A stretch of DNA of 64,000 nt from Aquatica leii (GCA_035610365.1 CM069433.1:127800545-127864544); one strand, 5' to 3'. Positions 1-12,439 are shown, counted from the stretch's first letter. Notes: generated by a model not told the origin, from the sequence alone. Program-made: numbers and translations.

Positions 1-200
1 ATATAAAAAATACATTGTATGTATCCTGTATATTGAACTAATTCAGAAATTCTACATTGTGCCGATATCGGCTAAATATTTTCTAATATTGGCGTCGTAT
101 TCTTTGCTAATATTGGTTCAGTATTGGCTAACTGTAAACTATCATCGCCAACATTTAAATATTAAACAAATATAGAGCCAAACAATAGCCAACACTTATA

Positions 201-503
201 CGAGGGGTCCTCAGGTTTTCACCTCTTTGCCCACATGAAACGCTGGCTAGGAGGACAGTACTTTGCCACAGTCAACTAGCTGCAGATCAGCGTACAGAAT
301 TAGCTGAAAACACAGGCGGCTGGTTTCTATGACAAAGGTATTAGAAAATGGGTACCAGGCTACGACAAATTTATGAATCGGAACAGCGATTACGTCGAAA
401 AGTAGCTTAATGTTGTATCACATAGTTCCGTATAAAATTTTCTTGATTCTTACTGTGATTTTCATTTAGCGACCAATCGGACCTTGAAAAAAAATAACCC
501 TCG
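201..503 (+). mobile_element. Internally deleted mariner element
   Basis: A roughly 300 bp element starts CGAGGGG and ends CCCTCG, with TA on both sides (199-200 and 504-505), the target-site duplication of Tc1/mariner transposons. Between the ends lies only the C-terminal end of a mariner transposase and its 3' untranslated stretch. The 5' two thirds of the element are missing, so it is a non-autonomous deletion derivative. The match between the two ends is short, about 7 bases, so the exact boundaries are less sure than the family call. Confidence 0.65.
215..404 (+). pseudogene. mariner transposase, C-terminal fragment
   Basis: Read on the plus strand this gives FHLFAHMKRWLGGQYFAT, then a degraded stretch, then FYDKGIRKWVPGYDKFMNRN and DYVEK before a stop at 402-404. 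This is the end of a mariner (DD34D) transposase: the part after the third catalytic aspartate (family form DYHLFPxLKRxLxG) through the conserved C-terminus (family form NGDYVEK). The DNA-binding domains and the first two catalytic aspartates are absent, and at least one in-frame stop lies in the middle. It cannot be active. Confidence 0.75.
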
Positions 504-505
504 TA

Positions 506-3140
506 GCTACTTGGGTACAAACAAGTTAGTCGACGTCAAACAAGTTTAAACTAGCTTAAGTTGTTGTATATGTGATATACATTTAAAGATAACAAATAAA
601 CTGGCATGAAAACTTGTACACGGGATAGAAACGAAAGTCATGCACATTTGCGTATAATAAATAGATAACTTTTATTACTGAATTGTGCAAAATTTTTATG
701 TGATAGAAACAAACCAACTTCAGCGTAGTAATCAGAAAACATATACAAAACATTGAATCATGTTTTTTTTAAACCCTAAATAGACTGTAAACCAGTGATT
801 ATTAAACTGAAAACGTTTTAAGTAACTGCACATGCATAGATTAAAGCTACTTAAAACATTTTAGTAATATTATTTAAAGAATAGATTATTCATACTCATT
901 TTTTATAATTATATTAAATAAAAATTTCGTTAAAAACATTTTTTTTAAATTGTTTCGCAAAGAAGTTTTAGAAGTAGTGAAGGCTGTACAATTTCGATTA
1001 AAAATTTAATATCTTAAAATTAATAATGTTCAGTTTCAAGTTTATTATGAAATATTTCTTTCAAAAACTTCTAAATTCAGTATACATATAAAATCTCATA
1101 AAAATATTGTTTCCGAGAGATAGATAATGAAAATGTTTATAATTACAATACTATAAATTATTACCTATATAGTTTTTAATAGTCTAACAAAAATACATTT
1201 TTTGCTGTAAGTTTTGCTACCAAAATCTAAACGTAATAATAAGATTTGAAATCTTGTTAAAAAGTGTACTGAAAGTTTTAAATAAAAATATTTTGTAACT
1301 TTTAGAAATGTTTAATTATTCAAAACTGGAAGTGTGGCGGATCTGACGGAATATGACAAGACTGACGCTAGCATTAAAGCAGTTTGCACTTTAATAGCGT
1401 CGAGTAACTCCATAACTCTCTAAAACTTTATTAACATAATTTGCGCTTCAGAGAAACTATTTGTTGTATTGATTTATGTTTTTTTTAAATTGTAAATATG
1501 TATTTCAACAAAAATTGGAAAATTGCAGTATTCAAACAAGCGCAAAATAATAATAAAAGAAAACTAAATTAATAACTAAAATAACTACGCAAACACTTTA
1601 AACTAATTATGTATTTAAGCATAGCAAAAGAATAAGTAAGGAACAGTTATTCTTACAGAGATTGAAACAAATAATTCCAAATTTTACTAATAGCAATTAA
1701 AAATTATTATGGGCCTAAACAAATTTTAATCTGAGTTATGGCAGAGCTATTATATCACATAAAAGTGTAGAACGATTTGCAAAATTGAATTTATCAGTTA
1801 ATCGTAAATACTTTTATTATACGTAACTTTCAGACGAGTCTATTTTAGATTCTAAACCTTGTCGATTGTTAGCTGGAACAGATTCCGAAGCGATGGTCAA
1901 AGAACATTATTTAAATCCGTAGAAAAGCAAGTATCCGCTACACATAATCCCTCTTAAAATATTGCATTGATTATGATTAAATTATCGAAGCTGGAATCAT
2001 TGAAACGGAGCACAACTCCACTAACGCAGATTCATTCAACTCATTAAAACCGTACCGCCGCGGTATACAAAGTAACAACCCTTTACCAACTCAAAGATTT
2101 CAAGTAAAAACTAAAAAATGTTGCTGTAACCACAGATAAATAAGGTATACAGATATCCAACCACATGCAATAAATTGGACGGTACTTTTCTGGCGGTCAA
2201 ATGAAATTAGCTTGGCGGCAACACACTTGTGAGATTATCTATTTGTTTGCAGGTAGGTAAATATTTAGATGCGTATTGTTAATTTTTAGTTCCGTTTACG
2301 CCTGACCGAGTTAAACTCTTTAGCTGTAAAACTTTTTCTATTAGATAACCGTAGACATTAACATAATGAAAATTCATTTAGTCAATATCGCTCAATAATG
2401 ACATGTTGCCGAAAATACGTTTTTTAAACTCATTTTTTGTGATTTCACTTTAGTGTCTCGGCTGTTTAATGTAAGCACCTAATGTTACTCAAAAGTATAC
2501 ATCCTAGAATAAATAAATCCAACAACTAATCCAAAAAGTCTAATCTTTGTACAAAAAATATCTCCTTGAAATTCCAAAAATCGGTTACAAGTTACAATAT
2601 GAACGTGTCTACTGCGACATAAAAATATGAAACTCAGAGGATGTTTACTTTTTACCTATAACTTCAAATCTCTACATTGGTCGTCTTCTTGTTTTCATTT
2701 TTAGTGTGTGTGCAGAAGGTTTATTTAAAGCAAAGATTTACGTAAAAAAACTTAAAAGATAGTACAGTGTATATAACATTTAAAAAAAAAATATTCATTC
2801 ATGGTACAAGTAGAAGTACATTGGATAGATCATCAAGCTACTCTTCATCTTTTTGTAATATGTTTTAAAGAAAACGGATCACTTGAAACACAAACTTTTT
2901 GTTTGATTAATGATTGTCTAACACTCACTATAAAGTAACGTTTTTTGCATTTCAAAAAATTACATCAAACGAAATTATTCAGATATAATAGATTATATTT
3001 ATTGGAACTGATACATGTTCATGATTATGCTTTTTCTGTTCTCTTTTTAAAAGTTCTTCTATTATTAAGAAAAGTGTTTTAGACCTCCTAATGCTTGATT
3101 AAACTAAGATTGGTAAACCCTTTATTTTGTAGGAGATAAG
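506..3140. other. AT-rich DNA without recognisable gene
   Basis: About 2.6 kb of AT-rich sequence with many poly-A and poly-T runs and no long reading frame. The stretch around 1860-2110 is slightly less AT-rich and translates in pieces, but I cannot assign it to a family. I see no RNA gene or repeat array here. Confidence 0.6.
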
Positions 3141-3144
3141 TTTT

Positions 3145-3190
3145 CTTAGGGCGACGTTTCGTGGAACGGTTGTGTGCACTTCTTCAGGCC
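3145..3190 (-). ncRNA. Hammerhead-like core in a Penelope-type footprint
   Basis: On the minus strand CTGAAGA (3187-3181) matches the hammerhead CUGANGA box. A stretch that can close with GTG/CAC follows, then GAAA (3160-3157) and CGTC (3156-3153). GAAACGTC gives the minimal helix III known from hammerheads in the pseudo-LTRs of Penelope-like elements. A Penelope-like RT scrap lies 70 bp away on the other strand, which supports the context. The helix II stem is weak, so this may be a decayed ribozyme. Confidence 0.45.
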
Positions 3191-3254
3191 AACTGAATTT
3201 ATTAAAAAGAAAACAACATAAGTAAAAAGGTAGTAACAATTCGGTGAGAGCTAT

Positions 3255-3490
3255 CGTGCGTAAGTGCACCAAGTTATTACAAGTATTGTTAATAACATCG
3301 CTTACTTATTTAAATATAATATTTGTAACTCTTACGAACTGGTTGATAAAATTATTAACAGTATCATTCCATCTAATCACATTATAGTATCCTTTGATGT
3401 TACATCATTGTTTACTAACATTACTAAAGAGCTCGTTTTAAACTTAATACAAAAACATTGGAGGTATCTTAAGAGTCATACCTTCTTATC
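3255..3490 (+). pseudogene. Penelope-like reverse transcriptase fragment
   Basis: The translation contains IIVSFDVTSLFTNITKELVL, the diagnostic Penelope-like RT motif (family form SFDVVSLFTNIPxxL), which carries the first catalytic aspartate of the palm. After the following helix (LIQKHWRYLK) similarity stops near 3490, where a LINE fossil of opposite strand begins. Only about 80 residues remain of a protein that is normally around 800 residues with a GIY-YIG nuclease. It is a dead fragment, and the family call is firm. Confidence 0.75.
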
Positions 3491-4800
3491 TGGCATAACC
3501 CATACAATAAGCGAGACGCCTTTATCCGGGTTCAGGCTAAGTCGGAAACAACTTCTTGTAGTAGCTTTTGACAGCCAGCGATAGTGTCGCTGGCGATCAA
3601 CGGATCATCCTCATAAAGACGATCGTTCCCTACACCGGCTCTCCTCAGGCCGTCCTTAGAATGGTGCCTAATGTTAACGTATATAGACTTCTTGCAAAGA
3701 GAGACCAAAGCCTTTATTAGAAATAGTTCCTTTAGTTTTTGCTAACTTATGTATGGTATTAAAGTTTATTATTTTTGCAAGCAACAATGGCAACATGGGA
3801 GTTTAGTTTAGTTATATAGCATTGTATGCTTATTTAGACTCATTTTAGTTTATTATATTTTAGTTTAAACAACAGTTTTAATTTTTGTTTTTTGCTGTCG
3901 CTGTTTGACTAACACCTGCCTTCCTTTGTTTTTCTTACATATATACTAATCTTTTTCTTTACCGACATGGTATTAACCTTAGGCTCAAGGATAAACGGTA
4001 AGGAAGGTGCCTGCTGAAACTACGTGCTTCCATAGTACGCATTTATACGTAGTCCATCCTATTTGTCTTACAAGACTATCCTTCTTTTCGTAACATTTTC
4101 CAAACTTAACTTATCCTTCTTATGGCGAACTTGTACAAAGCAATTTCGAGTGGTTTGGTGGGTTCACATCCTTCTTCTTTTTCTGTCCGGATCTCTCTAC
4201 CATAATGAAAAGTATTGGGGAGAGTGAATCGCTTTGTTTCACTCCTTTACAAAGAGTGGTCCAGTTTGTGCAATGCGAGCTCAAATGGAGTCGGGTATGA
4301 GCAAGACGTAAACTCTGCATCACAAATCCTTCCAATCTACGTTCTACGTTGAATCGGCGGAGAGCCCTCTCTATAGCGCCATGAGAAACCGTATCAAAGG
4401 CTTTAGAGATGTCTAAAGCAGCTAGGTGATGCGGTTTTTTGTCCTACGACGCTCGCTAATCATAACGTCTAAACTTAACGTATTAGCAAAGGCTCTATAA
4501 ACAGCTCAAAATCCACGGTGGTGTGGATGGCGAGGCAAGCTGGAAAGTCTCTGGGCAATAATATTTCTCACAAGCCTTGTAGCCGCGAACTCGATTGTGA
4601 TGGGTCACCAATTCTTCAAGTTGGTACTTTATTCTTTGCCCTTGGATATCAGAATGGTTCTACTGTCGGACATAAGGATAGGTAGTTTTCTAGGGCCAGA
4701 AGATCTCCAATCGCGGTCTGCGGAGTTTGCACAAGGTTTAGATGGCGCAACTATCTGGTCCAACGGCAGACGTGGTTGTACCGACAACTAGCTCTCCAAA
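3490..4800 (-). pseudogene. R2-like non-LTR retrotransposon RT fossil
   Basis: Minus-strand pieces in RT order. LVRNIIAQRLSSLP lies near 4520-4590. LDISKAFDTVSH (about 4382-4420) holds the first catalytic aspartate. GVKQSDSLSPILF (about 4195-4240) is the family GVxQGDPLSP box. YEDDPLIAS (about 3590-3617) is the xxDD catalytic box, followed by a helix like GLQKLL. The ERRLEGF and KGVKQ context resembles R2-type LINEs more than jockey types. About 480 bp between the last two pieces (3660-4150) is not recognisable, and the reading frame is broken several times. No endonuclease or zinc-finger region is visible. The LINE call is firm; the R2 assignment is tentative. Confidence 0.65.
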
Positions 4801-4959
4801 TTTTCGTCGTTTATTATCCAGGATAATAGTAGTCATAAAAAAATATTCTACCAGGAACAAGTCGTAAAGTGAGACTCTTTAGGCAAGGAAGCATCGCAAA
4901 GCGGTAGAGGTGCACCGCATCCGACGGTTCAAAGGTCACGCGTAAATGACGAAAATTTA

Positions 4960-5430
4960 TATCCAATAGCCACAGTTGAGAAAAGACAGCAAAAAATAAA
5001 TGTAAACGCGATCTTACTATTATTTAATTAGCTAGCGCAAAAGTAGATCCTTTTAGTCAAAAACTGAGACGTAACGCGCTTATTGAAAATTAAGCTCAAG
5101 TAATAAAGAAAAAAATGGTCACTATAAGCCAAATATTTAACGCCACACTGGTTTCAACACAAACACAATATACTTGCGGCAAACAAGATTATCAAAACAA
5201 ACCATAGAATAAAAAAATGTATTTAAATTAACAAGGCTTGTAAGCCATTTACCTTTATGAAAATTAATTTACTTTGAAGAACCACCCCCTTATAGTCCGT
5301 AAGAACATAATTAACATAAAAGAATGCACATCAAATTACCATAAATTCATATATTAAAGAAAACGACTAAAACTAGGCTACAATAATAAAGATAAAATTT
5401 GCATATGTGGTAAATGTATTACAGAAGTAT
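4960..5430. other. AT-rich spacer, possibly decayed LINE sequence
   Basis: No reading frame is recognisable. It precedes the jockey-like RT scrap in the same orientation and may be its decayed upstream part, but no motif can be shown. Confidence 0.3.
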
Positions 5431-5890
5431 TTAATCCGCATACAATAAAAACAAATCAAGAGGAGCTAAACGTAATAAAACGGTTTTTACAAGCACTTTA
5501 ACAAAAACACCATAGAATTGAGATTAACCACCCAAAAACACCAAATTTTTCAGTGGTAAACTAGTGCAAAAACTACCAAACTACAAAGAAATAAAATTTA
5601 TAACGTAAAAGTTTAATGCATCGTTAAGAATAAGTTACTGCCCAATTTTCTGGAAAATAGCTCATATAATCTTGTTGTTCAAACCCAGTAAAAACAATAA
5701 CGAAGCAACATTATATAGACCAATTAGTCTACTTCCGATTCTTTCCAGGGTGTTCTATAAATGAAATAAAATGAAAAGTTGAGAATGATACTAACAAGAC
5801 AAATTATCCCAGATCACCAGTTTGGTGCTTTCAAAAATCAACAGATTCCGGTTGAATATAAATCTTCTTCTAATGCTTGGATGACGAAAG
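5430..5890 (+). pseudogene. jockey-like LINE reverse transcriptase fragment
   Basis: On the plus strand CPIFWKIAHIILLFKPSKNN, then EATLYRPISLLPILSRVFYK and IIPDHQFG, can be read with one or two frame changes. This is the N-terminal RT block of jockey-clade LINEs (family form WKxAxVIxIxKPGKxPxxxxSYRPISLLPxLSKxxEKLL, then IxxxQFGFRxxHST). The palm catalytic aspartates are not present. A second, different LINE fragment of the same orientation starts about 70 bp downstream, so the two look like independent insertions or one inserted beside the other. Confidence 0.6.
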
Positions 5891-5959
5891 TAATATTCCA
5901 AGAGTGTTTTCGTAAAAAATTACAACTCAAAAAAGAAATATATCAAATCACTTAATTTA

Positions 5960-7410
5960 ATTATATTCCATCGACACGACTAAAGTATTAAAATATATAA
6001 ATAAATTAAAAAATAAAAAATCCCCAGGTCTAGGTAACAACATCCGAGATTCTTAAAACAATTGCTGAGTATATAAAAATTCCCTTAGCGTTTATTGTAA
6101 ATAAAATATTAGAAACTTGTTATTTTCCAATTGATTTTAAGGTAGCTATAGCAAAAATATTCAAAAAAGGAAATAAATTAGATGTAACTAATTATAGACC
6201 AATATCAAATTTATCTAAAGTTGTAGAAAAGATAATCAATCACCGAATCATACTTTATTTAGATAAATATAAATTATTATCAGACAAACAGTTTGGTTTC
6301 AAACATGGGATATCAACTGACAATTGCATATTTGACAAATAACATATATCAAGCTCTAGATAAGCGAAAACACGCGCTTTGTATTTTCATCGACTTAGCA
6401 AAAGCTTTTGGCACAGTAAATCACTCAGAGCTAATTGAAACAATTGATGAACTCGGAATTCGGGGAGTAGCTTTAGAACTAATAAAATCGTATTCACAAA
6501 ATCGAGTTCAGTATGTTAACATTGATGGTCACTAGAGCGATCCCCAACTAGTTAAGTGTGGTATTCCTCAAGGTACAGTTCTTGGACCAATTCTTTTTAA
6601 CATACACTTATAGTTTACTTAATATGAAAACGATAGGTAAGATATCGTCTGTGGTACTGTATACTACTAATAACTGGAAAGAACTCAAAACAACAGCAGA
6701 ACACGAATTCCCAGTTATTAGAAACTGGTTTGATATTATCCATCAACTTTGAAAAAACTAAATACATACACTTTACATCGACTGTAAACAAATCACAAAC
6801 TTTTGAATACTTAGTATTTACAAATTGATCAACATTTAAAATAGAATGTACATGTTAATGCAATCATAAAAAAATTAAGAACAATGCTGTTTCTGTTTAA
6901 AAAACTAAAAACAATATTAGAAATTAAATACATGGAAACTTTATATCATTATTTGGTTGAATCGCACTTGTACTACGGCATAGTTAGATAGGGGGGAATT
7001 TTAAAGCATCACTTATCTGGGTTAGACATCCTACAAAAATACTTTTTGAAAACTATTTTTAAGAAAAGTATTCTGTATTCGAGTGATTTGTTATATAAAG
7101 AAAGTAAATAATTTGACTTCAGACAATTATTTAGCTATAAAATATTTACTTACAATTTAAATAAAAAAACAAATGGGAACAAATAACACATGATTATCAC
7201 ACGAGATACAAATGTCAAGCGGAAACACAAAGCGAAAAAGCTAATCAAACTATTGGCCAACGCTCTTACGGTTACCTTGGTCCGCGCATATATTCGACTT
7301 TTCCCCTAGATATAAAATACAGTAAAAACAATAACATTTTCGAAACAAAAGTTAAAATATGGTTGCTAGATCTACCAAGATATAAAGCTGATAGATATCA
7401 AAATACTTAA
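5960..7410 (+). pseudogene. LINE reverse transcriptase fossil (jockey/CR1 superfamily)
   Basis: The pieces run in order: KLKNKKSPGL (the KSPGxD box), VAIAKIFKKGN with YRPISNLSKVVEK, LSDKQFGFKHGIST, then ALCIFIDLAKAFGTVNHSEL (6370-6430) with the first palm aspartate. LVKCGIPQGTVLGPILFNIY follows at about 6550-6610. The FADD box is degraded to VVLYTTNNW. The C-terminal domain is visible near 6955-7400: LVESHLYYGI, LQKYFLKTIFKK, then QTIGQRSYGYLGPRIYSTFP, the family's C-terminal box. Several stops and frame changes occur. No endonuclease is seen upstream, so the copy is 5'-truncated, as is usual for LINEs. Confidence 0.75.
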
Positions 7411-7467
7411 GCATTGAGTAAGTTATTTTACCGCAAAAGTCTCTTAACGCATATATTATCTTAAGAA

Positions 7468-7992
7468 GAAGAAAACGTCGCTCAGATGTTAAAAAACCTA
7501 AACTTGAAAGACGCTCTATGCTTACTTAACAACGCATGGCTAAAAGTTTCTCCTAATACTTTGGTGAAGTGCTGGGAAAAAATAATCAGATGTATCCAAA
7601 ACTTTTCTGATTCGGAATGGGAAACGGAGAACTTGATTCCCTTAAGTCAACTGCGAGAACAACAAAACGCTCTAAACTGTGTTCAACAAAAGCTGAACAC
7701 TTTAAGTGAAGAAACTTTTGCTGATGCAGATGTTAATCAATGGATAGAAAAAGACGAGGAGTTGCTTCCAATTGAAACACAGGTCAATGAGAAAAGTGAC
7801 GGAGAAGTTGAAGTCATAAATAAAAATTCATCAGTTAAAATTTACGAGGTACTTAAATGTTTCACGGTGTGCGTAAAATGGGTAGAAGAACATAATTTTT
7901 CTCTTCAAGATATGCTAGTTCTACAAAGACTGAAAGAAACAGCTTTCATGAACCACTACAGAGAAGCTCGGCAGAGTAAAATTACCATTTAA
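7468..7992 (+). pseudogene. Tigger/jerky-like transposase, C-terminal part
   Basis: This 170-residue open stretch begins in the middle of a protein: EEENVAQMLKNLNLKDALCL, then NNAWLKVSPNTLVKCWEKI. That is the region just after the DDE core of Tigger/jerky-type pogo transposases (family form LKDAIYxIAxAWxxVxxxTLxxSWxKL). It is followed by the acidic, glutamate-rich C-terminal tail, also typical of the family, and a stop at 7990-7992. The CENP-B-type DNA-binding domains and all three catalytic aspartates are missing because similarity starts where the upstream LINE ends. The frame itself is unbroken, so the loss is by truncation. Confidence 0.7.
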
Positions 7993-8194
7993 AAAAAAAA
8001 AGATTAAGAAGGTTATTTTCTATGTGTATTGTTCATAATTACGAGTACTTATGTGTTAGTTTTGTGTTGAGTAAGTTTTGATATTTTTTAGTTCTATACC
8101 TGCATTTTATAAATTTTTCCGAGTTCTATCTCTAAATGTATTTTTCTATATAAAATGTGTTGTTAAAGAAAATAGTTTCAATAAATGTGTTGCC

Positions 8195-8266
8195 TCCATA
8201 ATCCGGATTTTTTTTCTGGATCAGCCCCTGTTTTTATTAATACGGATTATCGAGGTTGTATTGTAT
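8195..8266 (+). repeat. Likely 3' end of the Tigger-like element
   Basis: CGGATTATCGAGGTT near 8243-8258, and its near mirror CATAATCCGGAT near 8198-8209, resemble the inverse complement of Tigger ends (family form CAGTxxAACCTCGxTTATCC). They lie about 260 bp after the transposase stop, where the 3' end is expected. The outermost bases and the TA duplication are not clear. Confidence 0.4.
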
Positions 8267-8269
8267 TAT

Positions 8270-9590
8270 ATTTTTGTTTATTGTATTTCAATTAGTGTAT
8301 TAAAAGGAGTTACTTAAAAACGATTTTTAAAATAGATTTCTATTTGTTATTAAATGTTTTAGATAGCATAACAAAAAAAAGCCGTATCAAAATAAACTAC
8401 ACTACAGTTAATTAGAAATGCAGCAACTAACACCGACAATTCTTGCTGCATAGTGTTCTTTGTCCACTTCGATAGCACAAAGAAAGCACTGATCTATTAT
8501 TTACTATGGCGTTTAAAAGAGAATTTTAAAATACAACGTATAATAAACTTTTTGTTACATGTACAACTAAATCCATTACTAAACTAGCTGTATTTTGTAA
8601 AGTAGTAAAATGTTTATTATAGTTACCATATATAAATGAATTAGTTTTTTACGGAATTTAGAGATAATGGAATTATGGTTTTAGTTTCATAGAATTTCCT
8701 TTTTTTCTGTTTTATTAATTTATGTATTAATTATTTCAATGTTTTTTCACTAAACTGCTACATATATATACAATATACGAAACGTTTGATACATATAATA
8801 TTAACATTATTAATTGCATTAAATAAAATTTAATTGTAGTAAATAAAAGAAACTGTTATAATTTTATTGTAACACAGAAAAGTTATTTTTACTCTTTTAT
8901 TGTTTAACTTTTTATTTGTTATTGCAATATTGTGTCTAAAATTACAGTATTTAGTTTATTGTACTTATATAAAAAACATATTCTTTGTATTAGGTTAGAA
9001 TTTAAATACATTACATCCAAGATCAAATAGTTATGTTAATAATAATAATATACAGTGAAATGTACGGCATATGCATTACACATGTTTGATGTACTGTAAC
9101 CCGCGCGTATCCAATATTCACGTAGAACGTCAGTTATTGAGTCAGTATTTGAGGATGCAGATGGAATTCTTTTCTGAAAATGACCACAGTCGTTTATACT
9201 CTATTTATAGAAAGTATTTCAAACACTATTTCAGCATATTTGTATTCTAATTGCCAATCTAAGTGAACTTTTTTTATCTTGAAGTTTAACACTTTTTGAG
9301 ATTAAATCGACTTCTTTAAAAAAGTCACTCCAAACGAAGTTTCTTTTAAACGCATGTACTACTGTAAAAACAAAACAAAATAGTATCATATTTGACATTT
9401 TTGCCTTCAAACCAAAAAAATACACACACAGGGTTCTAGTATACAGAGTATAATTGATATAAAGATTTTAATACTATTTGATAGGTAATTAAACAGTGCA
9501 TTTTCTGGTAAATTTAAAAATATGGCGTTGTATTTAAATTAATAAAGTTATAGTCACTTAAAATTCTTAATTCATAGATCCTAATTACAA
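8270..9590. other. AT-rich DNA, no gene seen
   Basis: There is no supported reading frame. Positions 9490-9556 share a degraded 65 bp segment (TGGTAAATTTAAAAATATGG and onward) with 26776-26842, so at least that part is an interspersed repeat. Confidence 0.5.
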
Positions 9591-9592
9591 TA

Positions 9593-12336
9593 TACCGGGT
9601 AGGCAAATGTATGGAAACTACGTCATATTTTTTGAACCAAGTTACGGAAATAATGAAATGTACGTTGTAAACGGGGCTATTTAAAGAATTTGATAAGGTA
9701 ATTTTGACCCTGATCTGGTTGTTGGTTATTGCGTAACAAACAAATACTTTTGGAAGAGATTTAATTAAAAACGCAATTAAAATATTGCGTACGATATGCA
9801 AATATTTAAACGCGCATATCCAGTTGGTTGTTTATTATTGAAGTACCTTTCTAATTTTATTGACAAGACACACCTCTTACCTACCTGTATTTCTATTCGT
9901 ACGTTATTTAACGAATTATCGCAATAAGTCTTTGTTTTTAAGTGCCAATGTTTTGAATACTTTAAATTTATTTAACTTCCTGTTGTAATGTTACTTGCAC
10001 GATGCCGATGTCGTTGCGTACAAGCTCTGTCACCCATAAAAGTTATTGTACCTGTCAAAATACATGCTTTTTAATTCGTTGTAGACCCATATTTGTTGAA
10101 ATTTATTGTTATTGAATAATTATAAATTATCAATCAATATAAAACTTTAAATTATTTAGTCATTTTATAAAAGCTCTTCTTTGAGTAAAGTTTATTATCA
10201 AGTATAATTTTGCATAGTGCACGTAACTGAAGAAGGCAGAATCGAACTGTTGATTTTAATTGGTTATGGGGATAAGAAGAGAACTTATCAAGAAGTGTGC
10301 GATTTATTTAATGGAATACTAATGCAGAAATGCGAAAGAAATCGATACAAGTTATGAAGAGGTTGGATCCATTGAAAACTAAAGGTTGTGTGTATTGTTG
10401 TAAAGATTACTTTCACTTCAGGTCAAATAACAATCTTCATCTCGGACATATGTTTGTTAGGTTAAAAAAAATGTTGGCTTGGTGTTTTACAAACATATTT
10501 TTCACATTAAATTTTAGGGAACTACATATATGCAAAAATTCTCTATTCTGTGTATGTCTAGAGAGCTTAATGCCATCCTCGCTTTGGGTTTTGGTTTGGC
10601 GACTAGTTCTGTCGCAACAATCATAAAACTAATACTGTTACGGCTATAGCTTTTTCAATGAAATTTCTTCTATTTATTACCGTCAGCAAATGTACTGTTG
10701 AATTTACCTATTCCGTTTAGAAAAGGCAGTTTTCAGGTTCAAAGCATCATTGACTGTTTCGAGATTTAAATTGAAAAGCATGTTGATTCTGTGAAGCAAG
10801 CTTTTCTTACATGGTCAGATTACAAAGGCTGTAATTTGATAAAATATTGAATATCAATCACAACCGAGTGTAAAACAAGTACATACATTTCGGCGGCAAC
10901 GAAATTATTATTTTTCGACGGATAGTCAACGACCATTAACCCATTAATTTTAGGTAGATTATCTGATTGTTCTTTTTCAAACCTTTTATCCATTGTAAAC
11001 AAAAGCAGCATAATTTAAAATTTATAGAAGATATAAATCTGTATAAAATCCAAACTACTACATCTATTTGAATGAAACAAAAACTAATGTCTTAGTGACA
11101 TGTAAGCTTCACTGAGACAAAGTTTCATATGATTATGCGTACCTACTCACATTCTTTATTGCGTTTTGTGAGATATTGCACGCCGCAATTGATAGGGACA
11201 AAGGATTAAAAAACCGTATATGTTTTAGCGACGAAACAAAATAATCGTTATTGGGGTTTTGAAAATCTTCACTAATTGATCGAAAAACACATGCAACGCC
11301 TTCAAAAAGTGAATGTGTGGATTGGAATGATTGAAAATCATATTATTGGGCTATTTTTTATAAATGGAAAATTTAAATTTTGAACGATATTTGGAATTAT
11401 TGCAAAATCAGATAAAACCGGCTTTAGACGCATTATATCAAAACCGAGATGAGATATGGTTCGAACACGATGTGGCACCTCCACATTTTGGAGTTAACGC
11501 ACGACGATTTTCGGACGACTATTTTCAACATCGATGAATAGGTAGAAGATGACTTCTAGAAAATGGCCTCCTCGATCGCCCGATTTAACTCCAATGGATT
11601 TTTTGTGGAGTTATCTAAAAAATAAGGACAATAGAACAATACCATGTTATTTCGGATAAAACTTTAGGCTTGTATGAAAGAGTTTCTAAACAGAATTTGT
11701 ATGTGTTAATAAACAAATAAGTAAATAAGTTCAAATTATTCAAAACATTAGTACTCAAAAACATAAAAAGTTATTGCTATAATTCGTTAAATAATGTACG
11801 AATAGAAATACAGTTAGGTAAGAGGTGTGTCTTCTCGATAAAATTAGCAGGTATTTCAACAATAACCATCCTGTACATAAAATCCCGATCAGATGGCGCA
11901 AATGTAAGAAAGTAACGCGTGATTATCATTTTGTGGTTACCTTAAGTTTAAATTAGTGACATGAATTATGTTTTATTTCTATAACATTTATATTATTTTT
12001 ATATTATTAATTACAATAAATAACGTGTGATAAAAACTACGTTATAGTACTATTTTAATCGCGTTTTTAATTAAATCTATTCTAAATAAATTTAATATTT
12101 TATTGATTTTATAGACAAATTAAATCGATGAAATCATATTTTGAAATAAAAAATAGGTTTTCATTTAAAAAACAAAAGTATTTGTCTGTTACGCAATAAC
12201 CAATAATTAGATCACGGTCAAGTTACCTAATCAAATTCCTTAAACAACCCTACTTCCAACGCACTTTTTATTATTTCCGTAATATGCTTGGTTCAAAAGA
12301 TATGACGATGTGTCCATACATTTGTCTAACCTGGTA
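9593..12336 (+). mobile_element. mariner-like element with long inverted repeats
   Basis: The left end TACCGGGTAGGCAAATGTAT and the inverted right end (12317-12336) match at about 80 percent. The match continues inward for at least 180 bp: 9593-9770 against 12160-12336. A second inverted block pairs 9840-9935 with about 11740-11865 (TACCTAACTGTATTTCTATT on the right side). TA lies on both sides (9591-9592 and 12337-12338). About 2.74 kb in all. Inside is a decayed mariner-superfamily transposase on the plus strand. Divergence between the ends and many breaks in the gene indicate an old copy. Confidence 0.7.
10205..11690 (+). pseudogene. mariner-superfamily transposase, decayed
   Basis: The N-terminus reads VTEEGRIELLILIGYGDKKR and QEVCDLFN, a helix-turn-helix of the kind found in insect mariner-like transposases. 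Recognisable sequence resumes near 11210 with NRICFSDET (first aspartate), then VNVWIGMIENHIIGLFFING, IWFEHDVAPPHFGVNARRF (second aspartate), and WPPRSPDLTPMDFFLWSYLK (third aspartate, about 11565-11625) in shifting frames. The second DNA-binding segment between about 10350 and 11080 is missing or replaced by unrelated sequence. Multiple stops and frame changes make it inactive. Confidence 0.75.
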
Positions 12337-12439
12337 TATATGCTTACTATCCTATCAATTTATTGCAAATGTCGAGTGTATTAAACGCGAAGATGAGAAA
12401 ACATATTTATAGTCTATTGGGATTATTCACTATTTAATT

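Noticed and set aside
1860-2110. Possible reverse-transcriptase-like text
   Set aside because: Fragments such as IIEAGIIE can be read, but no catalytic box or consistent order follows, so chance cannot be excluded.
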